From Onchidella celtica (Eukaryota; Mollusca; Gastropoda; Systellommatophora; Onchidiidae), in contig OZ007570.1 of the NCBI GenBank assembly GCA_963931925.1, forward strand, positions 1,120,001 to 1,184,000: DNA of 64,000 nucleotides, in the 5' to 3' direction. Of this stretch, positions 10,869 through 23,291 are shown one piece after another. The notes beneath the pieces are model-generated. The model was not told where the DNA came from. It saw only the letters and a list, made by a program, of their open reading frames with translations, and ran no database searches. The stretch's first letter is position 1; each line of letters opens with the position of its first letter. The translations under genes were made by a program, and so were the position numbers.

Positions 10869-11028
10869 CTTTGAACTTGACTGTACTACTACATGTATAC
10901 AATTTCTTGTTCCCCCCAATTTAAAAGAAAAAAAAATGTTAAAAATGGAGATTTCTGTGTATGCTGATCAATAATCTAACCCTGCCTCGAGCTGTTGTAC
11001 CCGCAGCAGAAAGCACCTAGCACGCATA
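10869..11028. repeat. 160-bp target-site duplication, right copy
   Basis: Partner of 7474-7633, offset by exactly 3395 bp, with one substitution. Confidence 0.88.
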
Positions 11029-11072
11029 GCAAAGTATTAAAGAGTCACTTGATACCATTGTTTACAGAAATT

Positions 11073-12144
11073 ATTGAATGAACTCCCCTTACAAAACTGT
11101 TGAATGAACTCTCCTTACAAAAATATTGAATGAACTCTCCTTACAAAACTATTGAATGAACTCTCCTTACAAAACTATTGAATGAACTCCCCTTACAAAA
11201 CTATTGAATGAACTCTCCTTACAAAACTATTGAATGAACTCTCCTTACAAAACTATTGAATGAACTCTCCTTACAAAACTATTGAATGAACTCTCCTTAC
11301 AGAACTGTTGAATGAACTCTCCTTACAAAACTATTGAATGAACTCTCCTTACAAAACTATTGAATGAACTCTCCTTACAAAACTATTGAATGAACTCTCC
11401 TTACAAAACTATTGAATGAACTCTCCTTACAAAACTGTTGAATGAACTCTCCTTACAAAACTATTGAATGAACTCTCCTTACAAAACTATTGAATGAACT
11501 CTCCTTACTAAACTATTGAATGAACTCTCCTTACAAAACTATTGAATGAACTCTTCTTACAAAACTATTGAATGAACTCTCCTTACAAAACTATTGAATG
11601 AACTCTCCTTACAAAACTATTGAATGAACTCTCCTTACAAAACTGTTGAATGAACTCTCCTTACAAAACTGTTGAGTGAACTCCCCTTACAAAACTGTTG
11701 AATGAACTCCCCTTACAAAACTGTTTTTATGAACTCCCCTTACAAAACTGTTGAATGAAGTCCCCTTACAAAACTGTTGAATGAACTCCCCTTACAAAAC
11801 TGTTTTTATGAACTCCCCTTACAAAACTGTTGAGTGAACTCCCCTTACAAAACTGTTTTTATGAACTCCCCTTACAAAACTGTTGAGTGAACTCCCCTTA
11901 CAAAACTGTTGAATGAAGTCCCCTTACAAAACTGTTGAATGAACTCCCCTTACAAAACTGTTTTTATGAACTCCCCTTACAAAACTGTTGAGTGAACTCC
12001 CCTTACAAAACTGTTGAATGAACTCCCCTTACAAAACTGTTTTTATGAACTCCCCTTACAAAACTGTTGAGTGAACTCCCCTTACAAAACTGTTGAATGA
12101 ACTCTCCTTACAAAACTGTTGAATGAAGTCCCCTTACAAAACTG
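11073..12144 (+). repeat. Satellite of 26-bp units (about 41 copies)
   Basis: Head-to-tail copies of a 26-bp unit containing TTGAATGAACTCTCCTTAC. The left two-thirds is fairly uniform. From about 11650 rightward, units with CCCC instead of CTCC and a TGTTTTTATG variant alternate with standard ones, giving a higher-order pattern of a few units. No coding role. Confidence 0.95.
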
Positions 12145-13566
12145 CTGTGAAACCAAAAAAAAATTCTGTACAAATTGAACTTAAAAGTGTGGAAAAAATA
12201 TTGTTGTCGATAGGAAGATCAAATGTACCTTTCGGTATAAATTTTAGAACTGCAAACAAGTTTGATTGTGTAGACAAAATCAGTCTCGATCTGAATAATG
12301 TAAGTTTTTCATTATGTAATACTGAGCAATCCTGCGTAATGTTAATTTTTTTCTGCATTTTTTAAGCAAGACTGGTGCGATCCATTATTCTATTGAGAAA
12401 CTATTGTGAATCACTTATTGATTTATTGGAAGAGATTACCCGCATTTATCTACAAATATTGTTTAGCACAGCCTTATTTATTCTCCTGATACCAAACTTA
12501 TCTGAAGTGGGACTAGGATGATCAAATCTGGTTATACCAATAGCGACACTCAAGGTCAGGAATGTTCGTGCACAGAGCGAGAAGAAGGGCGTGGGTGGGG
12601 GGGGGGGGGGAGGTGCAGCAAGTTAGTCCTCTGGATGGAAATTCGTGTAGTTTATGCGCCGCTTGCTGATTAACACTCAGAACATCAAATAAACCCTCAG
12701 CAGAAAAGAATTAAACCCTTAGGATTGATACTACAGATAACTGGATTCAGTACTCACACAGTGTTTTCATAGCATTGGTGCTAGTATCTCTTCCTTCAAA
12801 TTTTGGTGTTCCAGATATACTACATGAAATATTCTTGTTTTAAAATGAAAGTCGAACTTAGGTAGATACGATTTTGTTGTGCCTATTTGATATTAAGTTG
12901 ACGACTAGACATGGTTTATTTCATAGCCTACTCACAAAATTGACTATAAAGTTGATATGATCTAACTTAAGAAATATAACACAGGACACAGTAATTTCAT
13001 TATCTGAATGTGATTACTGTTTCAGTTATCCAGACATCTATAATGTACTCCGTCATGCCGTGAATACAACTGGCGTTTTGCTAATCTTTTTCTCTGTACT
13101 AAATTATGGGCAAGGCTAGCTGTAATTTTTAATTTATCATTGTACACATACAGATGTTTCAGGAATTTGAAAGTTTCATGTGCTAGCCTAGGAACAAATG
13201 CTGGAATGCAATAGTCTGTGTTTGAAGGAAGAACATCCAGCTTGAGATGCTAATTTAATTTTCCAGGATTAATCAAGAAAGAGTGAAATGATGTCATCTC
13301 AACAAGGAGCCAGAAAATTTTCTTCGTATATTGGAAATTCTAGCCTCTTGACACCGTAACTCAACGTTGCCTTGGGTCACATTTGTTTACCTTGCATTGT
13401 GCGATGGGATAATGTTTCTCGCAGGAATGATTTACAGCTTAGGGAAGCCGCTCAGAATAACAACAAAGTTGATCTTTTTCTATTATTAATTGGTTTTCTT
13501 TGTCTATTATTTGGTACATGGTAGCCTCTCTTAGACCATACCGGTTGTAGGCACACTAGGCAAGTT
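12145..13566. other. Mostly non-coding; weak exon candidate
   Basis: An open stretch at about 12145-12300 ends at a good donor (AAT then GTAAGT near 12300). I see no convincing acceptor, and the predicted peptide is not recognised. A G homopolymer lies at about 12596-12612. The rest holds nothing I can name. Confidence 0.35.
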
Positions 13567-13838
13567 GACAGGTTAACTTTACTCTGACATGGCACATGAA
13601 ATTGGTCTCTGGTACAAACTGGTCAAGACGAGATGACAGGTTAACTTTACTCTGACATGACACATGAAATTGATCTCTGGTACAAACTGGTCAAGACGAA
13701 ATGACAGGTTAACTTTACTCTGACAGGACACATGAAATTGGTCTCTGGTACAAACTGATCAAGACGAGATGACAGGTTAACTTTACTCTGACATGACACA
13801 TGAAATTGGTCTCTGGTACAAACTGGTCAAGGCGAGAA
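13567..13838 (+). repeat. Four tandem copies of a 68-bp unit
   Basis: GACAGGTTAACTTTACTCTG recurs at 13567, 13635, 13703 and 13771, a strict 68-bp period. Copies differ at a few positions. The fourth copy decays near 13838. Confidence 0.92.
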
Positions 13839-14540
13839 AGATCAACTTTACAGTGGGAAAACAAAATTGATGAAATGTGGAAAGAACAAACTGATTTCGA
13901 CTGTTTGATGACGGTGGATGTTTGGTTTTGTAGTTTTGTCAGTTGTCATACACAACTGAATCTGCATTTGATAAAAATGTTTGAGTGTTGATAGTCCACT
14001 GCTGTAGCCAGTCTGAAAAAAATTGGTGCACTAATGGTTATACGACAGCATTACAAGACAACTTGAGCTCATGGCCAACTGATTCCCACTCTTTCTTTCT
14101 TATTTATCTTTTACATTAATTTCTTGGTCATGTTAAACTTCGTAGATTCTGCTTGGCGATAACTTGGAGATTTTGTTACATAAAAGAAAACAATAATCAA
14201 AATGTCAGTAATGTCATAAAATTATAAAATGTCAGTGCAAGAATCATCTGGTCTTGCTGCAGTAACTTCTTTTACTAGATAATTTTGTGTTGTAGTTTTA
14301 TGTCAGTCTGATGTGCTCTGATATCGATTGGTTTTTGACAGATGTGTCAGTACTTTTGTATAGATCATTCAGCCAGAGATCTGGTCCTCAGACTGATATG
14401 TCATCTTGCCTATCAAAGTTGTAGTTTTACATTACTGAATTGCAAGAGAATATTTCAATTCTTTATCTTGTTTAACATTTTTTCAATGTTGGATGAACTA
14501 CGAGTGGCTAATGTGGTTACTGCGTGGGTTCAATAGTAAC
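13839..14540. other. Non-coding sequence
   Basis: AT-rich, no supportable gene, no repeat structure seen. Confidence 0.5.
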
Positions 14541-16245
14541 TCCCTTAAGGATACACAGGATTAACAAACACAGGGTTCTGCTGGCAATCTTATTTATTCA
14601 AAAAGCCTAACAAAGGTATCACTACCAACAAAAAAAGCCCAACCAGCCATAAGCTGGAACAAGAGAAAAAGACGAAAATATGATTAGGATATAATGACAA
14701 CATTAATCAGGCAATCAATGGTGGACATACATAGTAATAGTATTAAGTATTAAATCAAACAACAACAATATAATATAGAATTTAAGCAATAACCAACTGG
14801 ATATGTATGCATGGAATAAAATAGCGCTAAGGTTAATGAATAACAACTACAAGTGGCTATATCATATACACAAGGAGTTTCCTAGTACACTGGCAACATA
14901 AACTAATTAATGTACTAATCAAAGTATGAAGGACATAACAAATGAAGGGGCAAGAACACAATAGTTTCGCTCCACTGAGCCGGTGTACAACACATCCAGA
15001 GTGGCCATTCCATTTAATAACGCAGTGGCCAACATGGCCCACTGACCGTCCATAACACAGACGCTGCATCCCAATGCAGGCCATCCTCATAGGCCCACTC
15101 CCATTATTAGTACTAACCCGCCCCAGGGCTATTGTATTGGTTACTTCCCTTCCCAATCGATACTCAAGGGTCATGCCCTTTGACCTTAGCCGCGGAGCTA
15201 TGCCGCCAGGCTAACATGTGTATGACACACCACTAGATACATAAAGTAATGTGTACATTCCTTAAAATAAAACTGTCCTTCACACACTTACGAAACTCAT
15301 AGAAGCATAATACATCTGGATAACTATAATACATGCACATGATATATATATATATGTCGGCGAGACTCATTGCAACATGTGTAGACTCATTGAAACATTG
15401 TTCATCCACCGCCGCACATAGAACAATCCTGGGGTTCACCCATGTGGGGCCCAACTAATATTATACATCTCCAATACATGTAATTAATTACACATCTTGA
15501 ACACTAAACACGCAATCACAATCACACTGCTCTCTATAGCATAGTGGTACTGGCAAGGTACACAAATACCCGTAATACAATCAAGCGTATAGTGCCGCTC
15601 GCTGTAACATAAGCCATCCACATTAACATGTCAGGAAATCCTCACTGCCCACCACAACAAGGCAATGCTACACATACACTATATATAGGCACACAAGCAA
15701 ATCTTGATAGCTTGGTTAGCGAGCCATCATTATCATCTAGCACCGCAAACGTTAACTTTGACAATAAAGTCACAACATCAAGACACTGCGCTGCATCGCG
15801 CATCCTACACGTCCAATGACAATGGCAATTACCGTTGAGCCGGACTCATAATAGTCTCTGTAGATCAGCATTCTCTACGTGGCATCCAAGAAAAGGGGGG
15901 GGGGGTGCGCAAATTAAAGTCACTTCTAATATAATAGTCTCCAACTTACCCATAGTTTCTCCGGGTCCTGTGCTACCGCTACATGCCTTATGGGGCGGGG
16001 TGGCTATGGCAAGCGTCGGCAAGCCTCTGAGCTGCTACGGGCCCGGGTTGCTGGGCTGGGTTCACTGTGCTGTCGGCTCTTGTCTCTGCGTCTATGATGG
16101 AGTGTGTTGACCACTCGAACCGCATCTTATTTATGAGCCCGCGCGGACGTCCGAGAGAGCTATTACGTAGCCCGTGTTGCACAAGTGAAAGGCTCGGACA
16201 TGGAGTCCAGCCCGACAACATAACCGGTTAGGGTCCTAACACAAT
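14541..16245 (-). other. Unclassified block, possibly LTR-like
   Basis: This 1.7-kb block differs in composition from its flanks: A-rich at the left, GC-rich around 15950-16200 (plus strand). On the minus strand an AATAAA-type signal lies near the left end and the right end reads TGTTAGGACCCTAACC. It is reminiscent of a solo LTR in reverse orientation, but I could not find matching termini or a target duplication. No ORF in it is recognised. A short TA repeat lies at 15342-15354 and a G homopolymer at about 15896-15905. Confidence 0.3.
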
Positions 16246-17849
16246 CGAATTTACAGTACGGTTAAAAGGGTGCACACAAAAGTCAATTAGGTATCCCAGT
16301 AAACTGCAGAAATTACTCTAACGACCCCTCCAGCAATAACTGAATAAATTTGACCCAGGTTGGATTTATCGGGGATAACATGCGTCTAACTCATAGTTTG
16401 CTTTAAATCCGAGACCCTCTTATTAATTATTTCAATAGGATATGTGCATCAAAGTACGACAAAATTGGTACCATTATAAATTGGAAACTTGCTGCTAAAA
16501 TTCTAACTGACTACTTTTACCAGAAACCCGGTAATAGTTTTAATATAAATTTTCAAAGTGTCAGGACTAACAACATTCGACAATTTTGTGCGGGATACTT
16601 TCGTCCATTAATACGACGTATCTCCATTGATAACAAACGTTATCATGAGTACCTATTTTGTACCGATAGGGTATTGTCTACTCTCAAAAATGAATTCGGG
16701 TTCCCGTCTTTCTGTCGGTGGATAACAACGAAGGAGCGAGTTGTAAGAACTTAAAGCCATGATATAAGAGTTGGAAGCCCGGTACATTTCCAACTGGCCA
16801 ATCAAAATGCGCGCTTTTCACCGTGATGTGAATAACGGGTCCCGTGCTAGTATTACAAGGGAAATAATCCAATTAATGGTACTCGGCCAAGTGTCCATAA
16901 ACTACTATGAGTGGCCGTCCCTCACTCACGCACCAGAGCTACCATGAAAGCACATTAAAAATAAAAAGTCGTTCATCCTCTCACATCAATGTATTTTATG
17001 TTTAAGCAATTTTGTAGTCAAGTTGAGTCAATTACTGACCAATAAGTTTATTTGGCCTATTTCTATACAGCAACAGAGATGTCAAGTGTTCCTAGTGAGG
17101 GTGAGGAAAAACATAACAATTTGTCTCCCTTAAAAATTTTCGTCTTTCTCACGTGCCCTCAAGCAGCAAAATAATTATACCATGGGCCCAAAGGTCATCC
17201 CAAGACAGTGACGGAGTGAGGGTGTGGCTGTTCTTGCAGATGTAGAGCATCCCTTTGCTAATCATGGTATTATGAGATAGTAGTGACAAAGTGTGGACTA
17301 TGCAAAATGGAGGTAACTTTCATGTTGTTTGGTATGTGTATATGTTTTTTTTTAATGTCCACTGCAAAGGGAAATAATCAACAGATGTTGAAGATAAAGT
17401 TTAATGCAGAAAATTCTCATTGGAGAGGAATTTAGAGATTGAATTTGATTGGCTGGATTCCTTTCAAAATGAGCTAATAGGGAGATTGACCTGTTTGGTT
17501 TGGATTTGGCTCATTATTCTGTGAAGTTTTACAAATAAAAAATTGACACTAGAATATAAATATCAGGATTAAAGATAAACTGTAGCAAAAGGAAGAGAAA
17601 AAACATAAATTATATTAGATACCACCAACTGCACAGCTATCGCAGTGGGAAAATGTTCTCCGAGAGACAGAAAATAGATAAATTGAATATTTTTTTGTTC
17701 AGCTATTCTAGCACCTCCGTGTGCATTGTAATAAAATGTACACAACATAGTTCTGGGTAGTAGTTTTCCTTTCATAAATATAAACTTGAAAATGAAATAC
17801 GATATCTTTAAGAATTGTAAAATAGCAATGAAAAATTTGAGTATATTAC
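16246..17849. other. Non-coding sequence
   Basis: No gene or repeat recognised. Probably intron of the gene that owns the candidate exon at 17850-17924, if that exon is real. Confidence 0.4.
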
Positions 17850-17924
17850 CATAGTTTATGATGAGCCGGTATGCTCTGGAATTAACAGATCTTTCAAGCA
17901 TTTGCTGCTCCTTCAATAGTTTAT
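17850..17924 (-). CDS. Candidate 75-nt internal exon, unidentified gene
   Basis: On the minus strand a strong pyrimidine tract and AG (17925-17926) precede an open 75-nt segment encoding KLLKEQQMLERSVNSRAYRL followed by five more residues, then a donor GTAATA (17848-17849 onward). The exon is symmetrical (phase 1 on both sides). The peptide is charged and helical and looks like real protein, but I do not recognise the family. No partner exon was found nearby, so this remains a candidate. Confidence 0.4.
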
Positions 17925-18338
17925 CTATGGGGGAAAAGAAGAAGAAAAATTCACATTGTGATAGCTATGAAGTGTATTTTGTGCAGCTCTGAACTAACAA
18001 AAACTATGCAATAATTTATATCTTATTGACTTCTATCCTCAGGACTGCAGTTTCTTGTCTTTGGTGTATTTCAATTTGTTTATCCAATTTTCAATTATTT
18101 TTTCTTTTCCCTAACAAAAAATCTTTGGTGACTGTAACTTTGCACCATCTTCTATTTGCCTTTAGATTTTCCTTTTCTTTTATAAAGTGCACGCTACAGT
18201 TTAGTGGTATTTGTTATTACAAGTATAAGATAATACTGTCTTGTCTTTGACTATGGTGAGATGGGGATAAATGTTATTGACATGCACTGTCTGTTCCCTT
18301 GTAAGCAAAAGTCTGTACTTTTAGTAAGAAGAATTGTC

Positions 18339-18373
<35 letters not shown>

Positions 18374-19329
18374 AGAGACAGATTGTGTGTGTGTGTGATG
18401 TAACAGTTTTTCGTGCAGAGATCTTGAGGTGTGAAATGACACTCCCCCATGGTGCCTGTACAGAACATTTTGTACCGTGTGAACTTGTGAAGGTCGTCCG
18501 ATTAAAGGGAATTAATCACAGTTATAATTATTAAACAATCATGCCAGTTATTGAAACCAGTTATGTCCCATGAATTAGACCTACCCAATGACCTGCACAG
18601 TGGCTCTGACAGTTAGCTACAACAAGACTATACCGTGTAATAAGTCATAGCTCTACCTGTTGTGCCTGATTCGCATTTTAAACTTTATGTTTATGCGTTA
18701 GTATGATGTCTCCTGTGGACCAATGATATAACATGTATTGATTATCTTTTATGTTAATTGCTATCATAATTATTCATCTTGTGATATTCGCCTCTTTTGA
18801 TGTTCGACATCAACCTACATGTGCACTGCAGCGGCTGTTCAACGAATATGGCTTAATTAAGATACATGTATATCTTTTGCATTAAGGCTAAGTAATCACA
18901 AGGTGTACCATTTTCCACCCCCCTCCCCCTTCCTCTCTCTCTTTCACTATTCAGAAAGTTGAACAACGAAAGCAGCGTGACCTAGATCTACGTTCGCAGT
19001 CACACACATTTTTTTCAAGCTTGCCCGTGATAACGCCCTTCCTACTGTAAAAAAAAAAGGATAAATGTTCGTAAGTTGTCAGAATAAAGTTTTGTCCACA
19101 ATACTGTGGTACCAACAGGATTACGGGACGAAGATTGATCTAATTTTAAAGTTCTGAATCGGGAAGGCAGCCCCACTTCGATAAAGTAGGTCATGCCAAA
19201 AGTAGGGCGCTACGCTACCACAGCAAAATCGGGTTTTCAACATATGTTGAAAAATTAAGCTTTATGAATATATCAGTCATGGACAGAAAAAGTGGCCATC
19301 AAATTCGCACGAAAAAAGGATGAATAATT
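17925..19329. other. Non-coding with a TG microsatellite
   Basis: A (TG)n run occupies 18341-18371, with a shorter one at about 18384-18398. A pyrimidine-rich stretch lies near 18918-18946. Nothing coding is supported. Confidence 0.5.
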
Positions 19330-20990
19330 CATAAAAATCCATTCATATCATGAAAAAAAGCTTGCTTCCAGGTGGAAAGTCCACAAATAGAAGCTTCGTA
19401 ACGACAGCAGTTGCAAAGTTACTTTCGTAACTCTCACAGCCGAATCGCAACTAAGCGCGGCCCAAAATAGTGCGAAAATGGACAAATTCCTCCGCGTTGG
19501 GTAACTTTCACCGACGTCACGTCTATGCGCGCACTGTCTATTAACCCGTGCGCAAATCATTGCCATTTGACGGATGCTGGCGGAACGCGCAGGACGTCAA
19601 CGCGCAAAGGGAGAGCAGTAAAACGTATCTAAAAACAAACAAACAAACAAAAATAAAATAAAGCTAAAGAAACAGGCAAAATGAAGCAGGTCCATAATAA
19701 TCACCCAGAACTGAAACTAATAAATCGATTTATACCGGGCAGGGCCGGGCAACTCAGCTAATATCTGAATATCCGGATAATGATCCAAACCAGTTAAATT
19801 TTCTAAATCAGGTCTCGACCCTTGGCCCGATGCGGGGAGAGAAGACGTCATAGTGTACAAGTTCGCTGACTTCAAAGGTTAATTCAACTGTGGAGGTGCA
19901 ATCAGCTTTGTCAGCGTCCGGGACCGGGGGGGGGGGGGGGGAGATGGATGAAGTGTTGTTTTTTTAACGTTAAGGAGGAGACGGGGCGGAAAGACACCTT
20001 GCATCATTACAGACAGAGCTTCTGATCTAGATTTCTAACAGCAAGTTGAAACGGGTCGCGAGCAGGTCATCCGCTTGTATCCAGATAACAACTAAACGAT
20101 TCGTTTAACTGGAGATCCAACTTTAAATCTGGACTCTAGCCCAGCACCATCTCCAAAGGCTTTAGACATCTGATAACCTAGAACCTTACTGCCCAAGAAA
20201 GATTGCATTATGTATGTTGCTGTTACTGTAGTTGTGTGTGTAATGTGTTGATGACGTCATGTAAAAAACTAACATGTATGTATTAAATACTCGTATATAT
20301 AATGTGTACGTCCTGCCTGCAAAGATGGTGCTGGTTACGAGCATTATCGAGGAAAGTCAGCAAGAATTTGGGAAACTTTGCGAGTCTCCACGTTGGTATC
20401 GATATTCCAAGACTTGATGAACACAAAGGCTTTGTTACTGCTCTAAGAAACCACAGGGCAGCTTAGCATAAATGTCATGTACAATTTAAGTTGGCAAACC
20501 GTTGTGCAAAAGAAACGAAAGCATGAGGGTCCGTTTTCTGGCAGTCCGGTTCAACGTGAAGATCTGTAGAAAGCCCTTTCGTCCTCAAGATGAAGCTGTT
20601 TGATTCTTGTGTGATGGACTCCCTGATGCTGCAGGATTACCCAAAGTGGTTTTGAACCTTGAAGTGGACACGCATGCAAAACAGATGATCACCAAATACT
20701 CTTGAAATCGGCACTAGAAGGCCTGATAGCAACAAGAACACAGTATCACACAAACTGATTCGGTCTGCTGTTCCACGCGAATAAGCTCCCTTCTCTCCCA
20801 TTAGCACCAAACAGCACGTCGGTGCGCGGACTATCCTTTGCTACGATAAGAAATGCGTTACGATGCGCTTCGGGTGGGTTTTGCTGAGTAACTTTAGGCC
20901 GACGTCACGTCTATGGGCAGACTGTCTAATTTGTTTGTATTTAACGTATCGCAGGAAGTGATAACGTCATGTGTTAATGGAAAAGAAATA
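19330..20990. repeat. Interspersed repeat block with internal duplications
   Basis: A motif containing CCGACGTCACGTCTATG occurs in direct orientation at about 19512 and 20900. Sequence around 19580-19730 (with TCTAAAAACAAACAAA and AATCACCCAGAACTGAA) recurs diverged at about 50290-50420. The reverse complement of about 20935-20985 resembles 50205-50240. This suggests copies of one unnamed dispersed element. No ORF is recognised. A G homopolymer lies at about 19926-19940. Confidence 0.5.
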
Positions 20991-21011
20991 TTATAATACT
21001 AGATGACCTAC

Positions 21012-21026
21012 CGGGCATTGCCCGGA
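21012..21026. repeat. 15-bp palindrome CCGGGCATTGCCCGG
   Basis: A perfect short hairpin with a one-base centre. The related words CCGGGCAGGGCCGGGC appear at about 19736. Possibly the end of a transposable element. Confidence 0.6.
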
Positions 21027-21092
21027 ATAAACAATCATGTGCCCCCCCCCCTTTCTCTCTCTCACATAATAAAAGTAATAAACTACAGTCTT

Positions 21093-21128
21093 ACCAGAGA
21101 GTATAGATTTAGATCTATACTCTCTGGT
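21093..21128. repeat. Perfect 16-bp inverted repeat
   Basis: Arms 21093-21108 and 21113-21128 are exact reverse complements around a TTAG loop. No T-run follows and no gene context is visible. Confidence 0.85.
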
Positions 21129-23079
21129 CTTACTTCAGAACTCATGCGCACCAGAACACTAAGCACCAAACTGAACGCTTGATACGGTAACTTTTTATGA
21201 CATGCACGGTACTATAATATTACGGAACAAACATGCAAAATACAGATGTTACATAGCAATAAACATTGTTATTTTCTAAAAATACATCCTTGGAGTAAAC
21301 AACTTTTAACTATAGCCATCATCTTCCTTATCTCAATTGCCACCTTCCTGCCAAATTTAAGGCCTGAAGAGTGTATAGTTTGGTCAGTTAGTCGTGCCAA
21401 AGGTTACAAGTTACTGAAATATATAATAGATTTTCCTAGGCATATTGAAAACACAGTGACAAACCTGTACTTTTGGCCCTGCAACGTCAATCTCCCAATT
21501 CCAGACCCTTTCTTTTTCCTAGTCTAGGCACATTGAGAACACACAAAGTTTCATACTTGATAGTCTAATCCTCAATCTCATCATTCAAACCAGTCCTAAC
21601 CGGAAGTTGTTTTGTGAGTGTGGTACAGATACCGGAACCAATCTCAATTACAATGTACATTAATTTGCCAAAAAAATAGATCGAACGCTAGTGTGTCGCA
21701 ACCTATAAACTAATACAAACGTTCTGCGAGTTATTAATTATTTTTTTTATTTTCTGTGCCGGCGACACGACGACAGTCTATACTAAGCGCTGTATAAAAT
21801 CTGAGGGCCACCGAATCAGCATTAACAGAGGTGTAGCGAAAGGCGCGCTGCAATTGTCGTCAAGTTTCACTTTTATTAATATAATCGATTCTGAAGTGGG
21901 TGATCCAAAAGTCCGGATCACTCAAAGTCGCTGCCCACACAACGTCAGTTGAGGCCAGATTTTTCGTTCATATTTAGCAAATATTTATCTTTAACATTTA
22001 ATCATTATTATTTCATTGAGGCGATGCATTTTAAATAACAAAATTTACAGTGGTCTAAAAAACATTGATGATTTTAACAAACGAATAGATCTGCATTAAA
22101 GTAACACAATTACAATAATAATAATAATTAACGCATAAACAGATTAATATTATGTAATAATCAGGTAACAAACCATTCATATCCACGTGATTGTATTAAC
22201 TGGACCAATCAGCGAGCAGGTCAGTGTGCACTATGCCTAATCATTTATTGAATAATAAAACAGTGGACGATTACCGATGCGTTTCCTAAAAACATTGATT
22301 TGCCAATTGGCTTTTGACTTAGATGAACTCCTATTGGGTCAAAAGAAATTAGCACATTTGATTTAGAGTAACCTAGAAACAGTGAAAGGTTAAAGTCACT
22401 GAAATGGTTAAAATAGTTAATTATTACCGACAGAGACAAGGGAGCCATGAAATGAAAGAACGACAGAGGCCTCCAATTTTCTGAAATGTGGCCTCCAGGA
22501 GGCCCATCTGGCAATCCTGGTTTTATTGCAGGTTGTTTGTATGTGTGCGTGTGTGCATGTACGTGTGGGCACGCGCACATGTGTGTATGTAAATCTCTCT
22601 TCCGGTGTTTTTGTTGTTGTTGTTGTTTTTTTAATTCACGAGTTTGAGCACAAGTTGATCAATGTGTCAGGGATGTGAGTCTCTTTTGCTGAACAAGATT
22701 TTTTTTATAATAAGTGACAACGATTTCAAGAATCTTCAGGTTTCAGAAAAGTAGGACTGTGGAGGAAGAGAGAGGTCCTCGTCAGTGATGCCGTGTTGGG
22801 GAAAAAAAGACGCCCCCCCCCCCCCCACCAATGTTTACAGGGGACATGACAAAATATCTTACTTTACGTCCCATTTGTTCTTTGTCCAATGTCCACTGTG
22901 TTGACCAAAAGAAACTTTAAGTCCTGTTAAAAATGTAGACCAGATGGTAAGAGAGTACGACAGAGAACATGTAACGTCATTATGTAATTGTGTGTTGCAG
23001 CAGAAAACACATAATGCAAGGGGGATAATAAATATATATTATAGTTTTCAATGAATACTTGTGTTTACTTCCCCTGCCA
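21129..23079. other. Non-coding with simple repeats
   Basis: Contains an (AAT)n-like run near 22110, (GTT)n at about 22611-22625, a C homopolymer at about 22813-22826 and a TG-rich stretch near 22545-22590. No gene recognised. Confidence 0.5.
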
Positions 23080-23286
23080 TAATAATAATAATAATAATAA
23101 TGTATAGCATTTATATAGTGCATATCCATTTAAAATGCTCTATGCGCTTTACAGAAACAACATGTCAACCACAGAGCAGAATGGAGCTGCCTGCGAAGCG
23201 CTCAACACACTGCACTGCTTCTTTCTCTCTCCCTGTCTCGCTCACTCTCTCTCTCTATCTCAGAGCAAATTGTAACGCAGCCTATT
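23080..23286 (-). repeat. 3' end of a CR1/L2-like retroelement (fragment)
   Basis: An (ATA)n run at 23080-23102 is followed on the plus strand by GTATAGCATTTATATAGTGC and later by TATGCGCTTTACA. Read on the minus strand this is the usual layout of a CR1/L2-like 3' tail (GCGC-rich end, then triplet repeat). Compare the tail of the LINE at 60169-61532. Only the tail is present, truncated before any ORF. Confidence 0.5.
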
Positions 23287-23291
23287 AGGCG
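23287..23291. repeat. Target-site duplication of solo LTR, left
   Basis: AGGCG, repeated at 24392-24396. Confidence 0.85.

Noticed and set aside
11073-12144. Regular 26-bp repeats as a CRISPR array
   Set aside because: There are no unique spacers, the array is head-to-tail satellite, and the sequence is eukaryotic.
14541-16245. A solo LTR with defined ends
   Set aside because: No pair of TG...CA termini with a matching short duplication could be found, so it is left unclassified.
18251-18534. Several short ORFs with His-Thr or Cys-Val repeats
   Set aside because: Translation of the TG/CA microsatellite.
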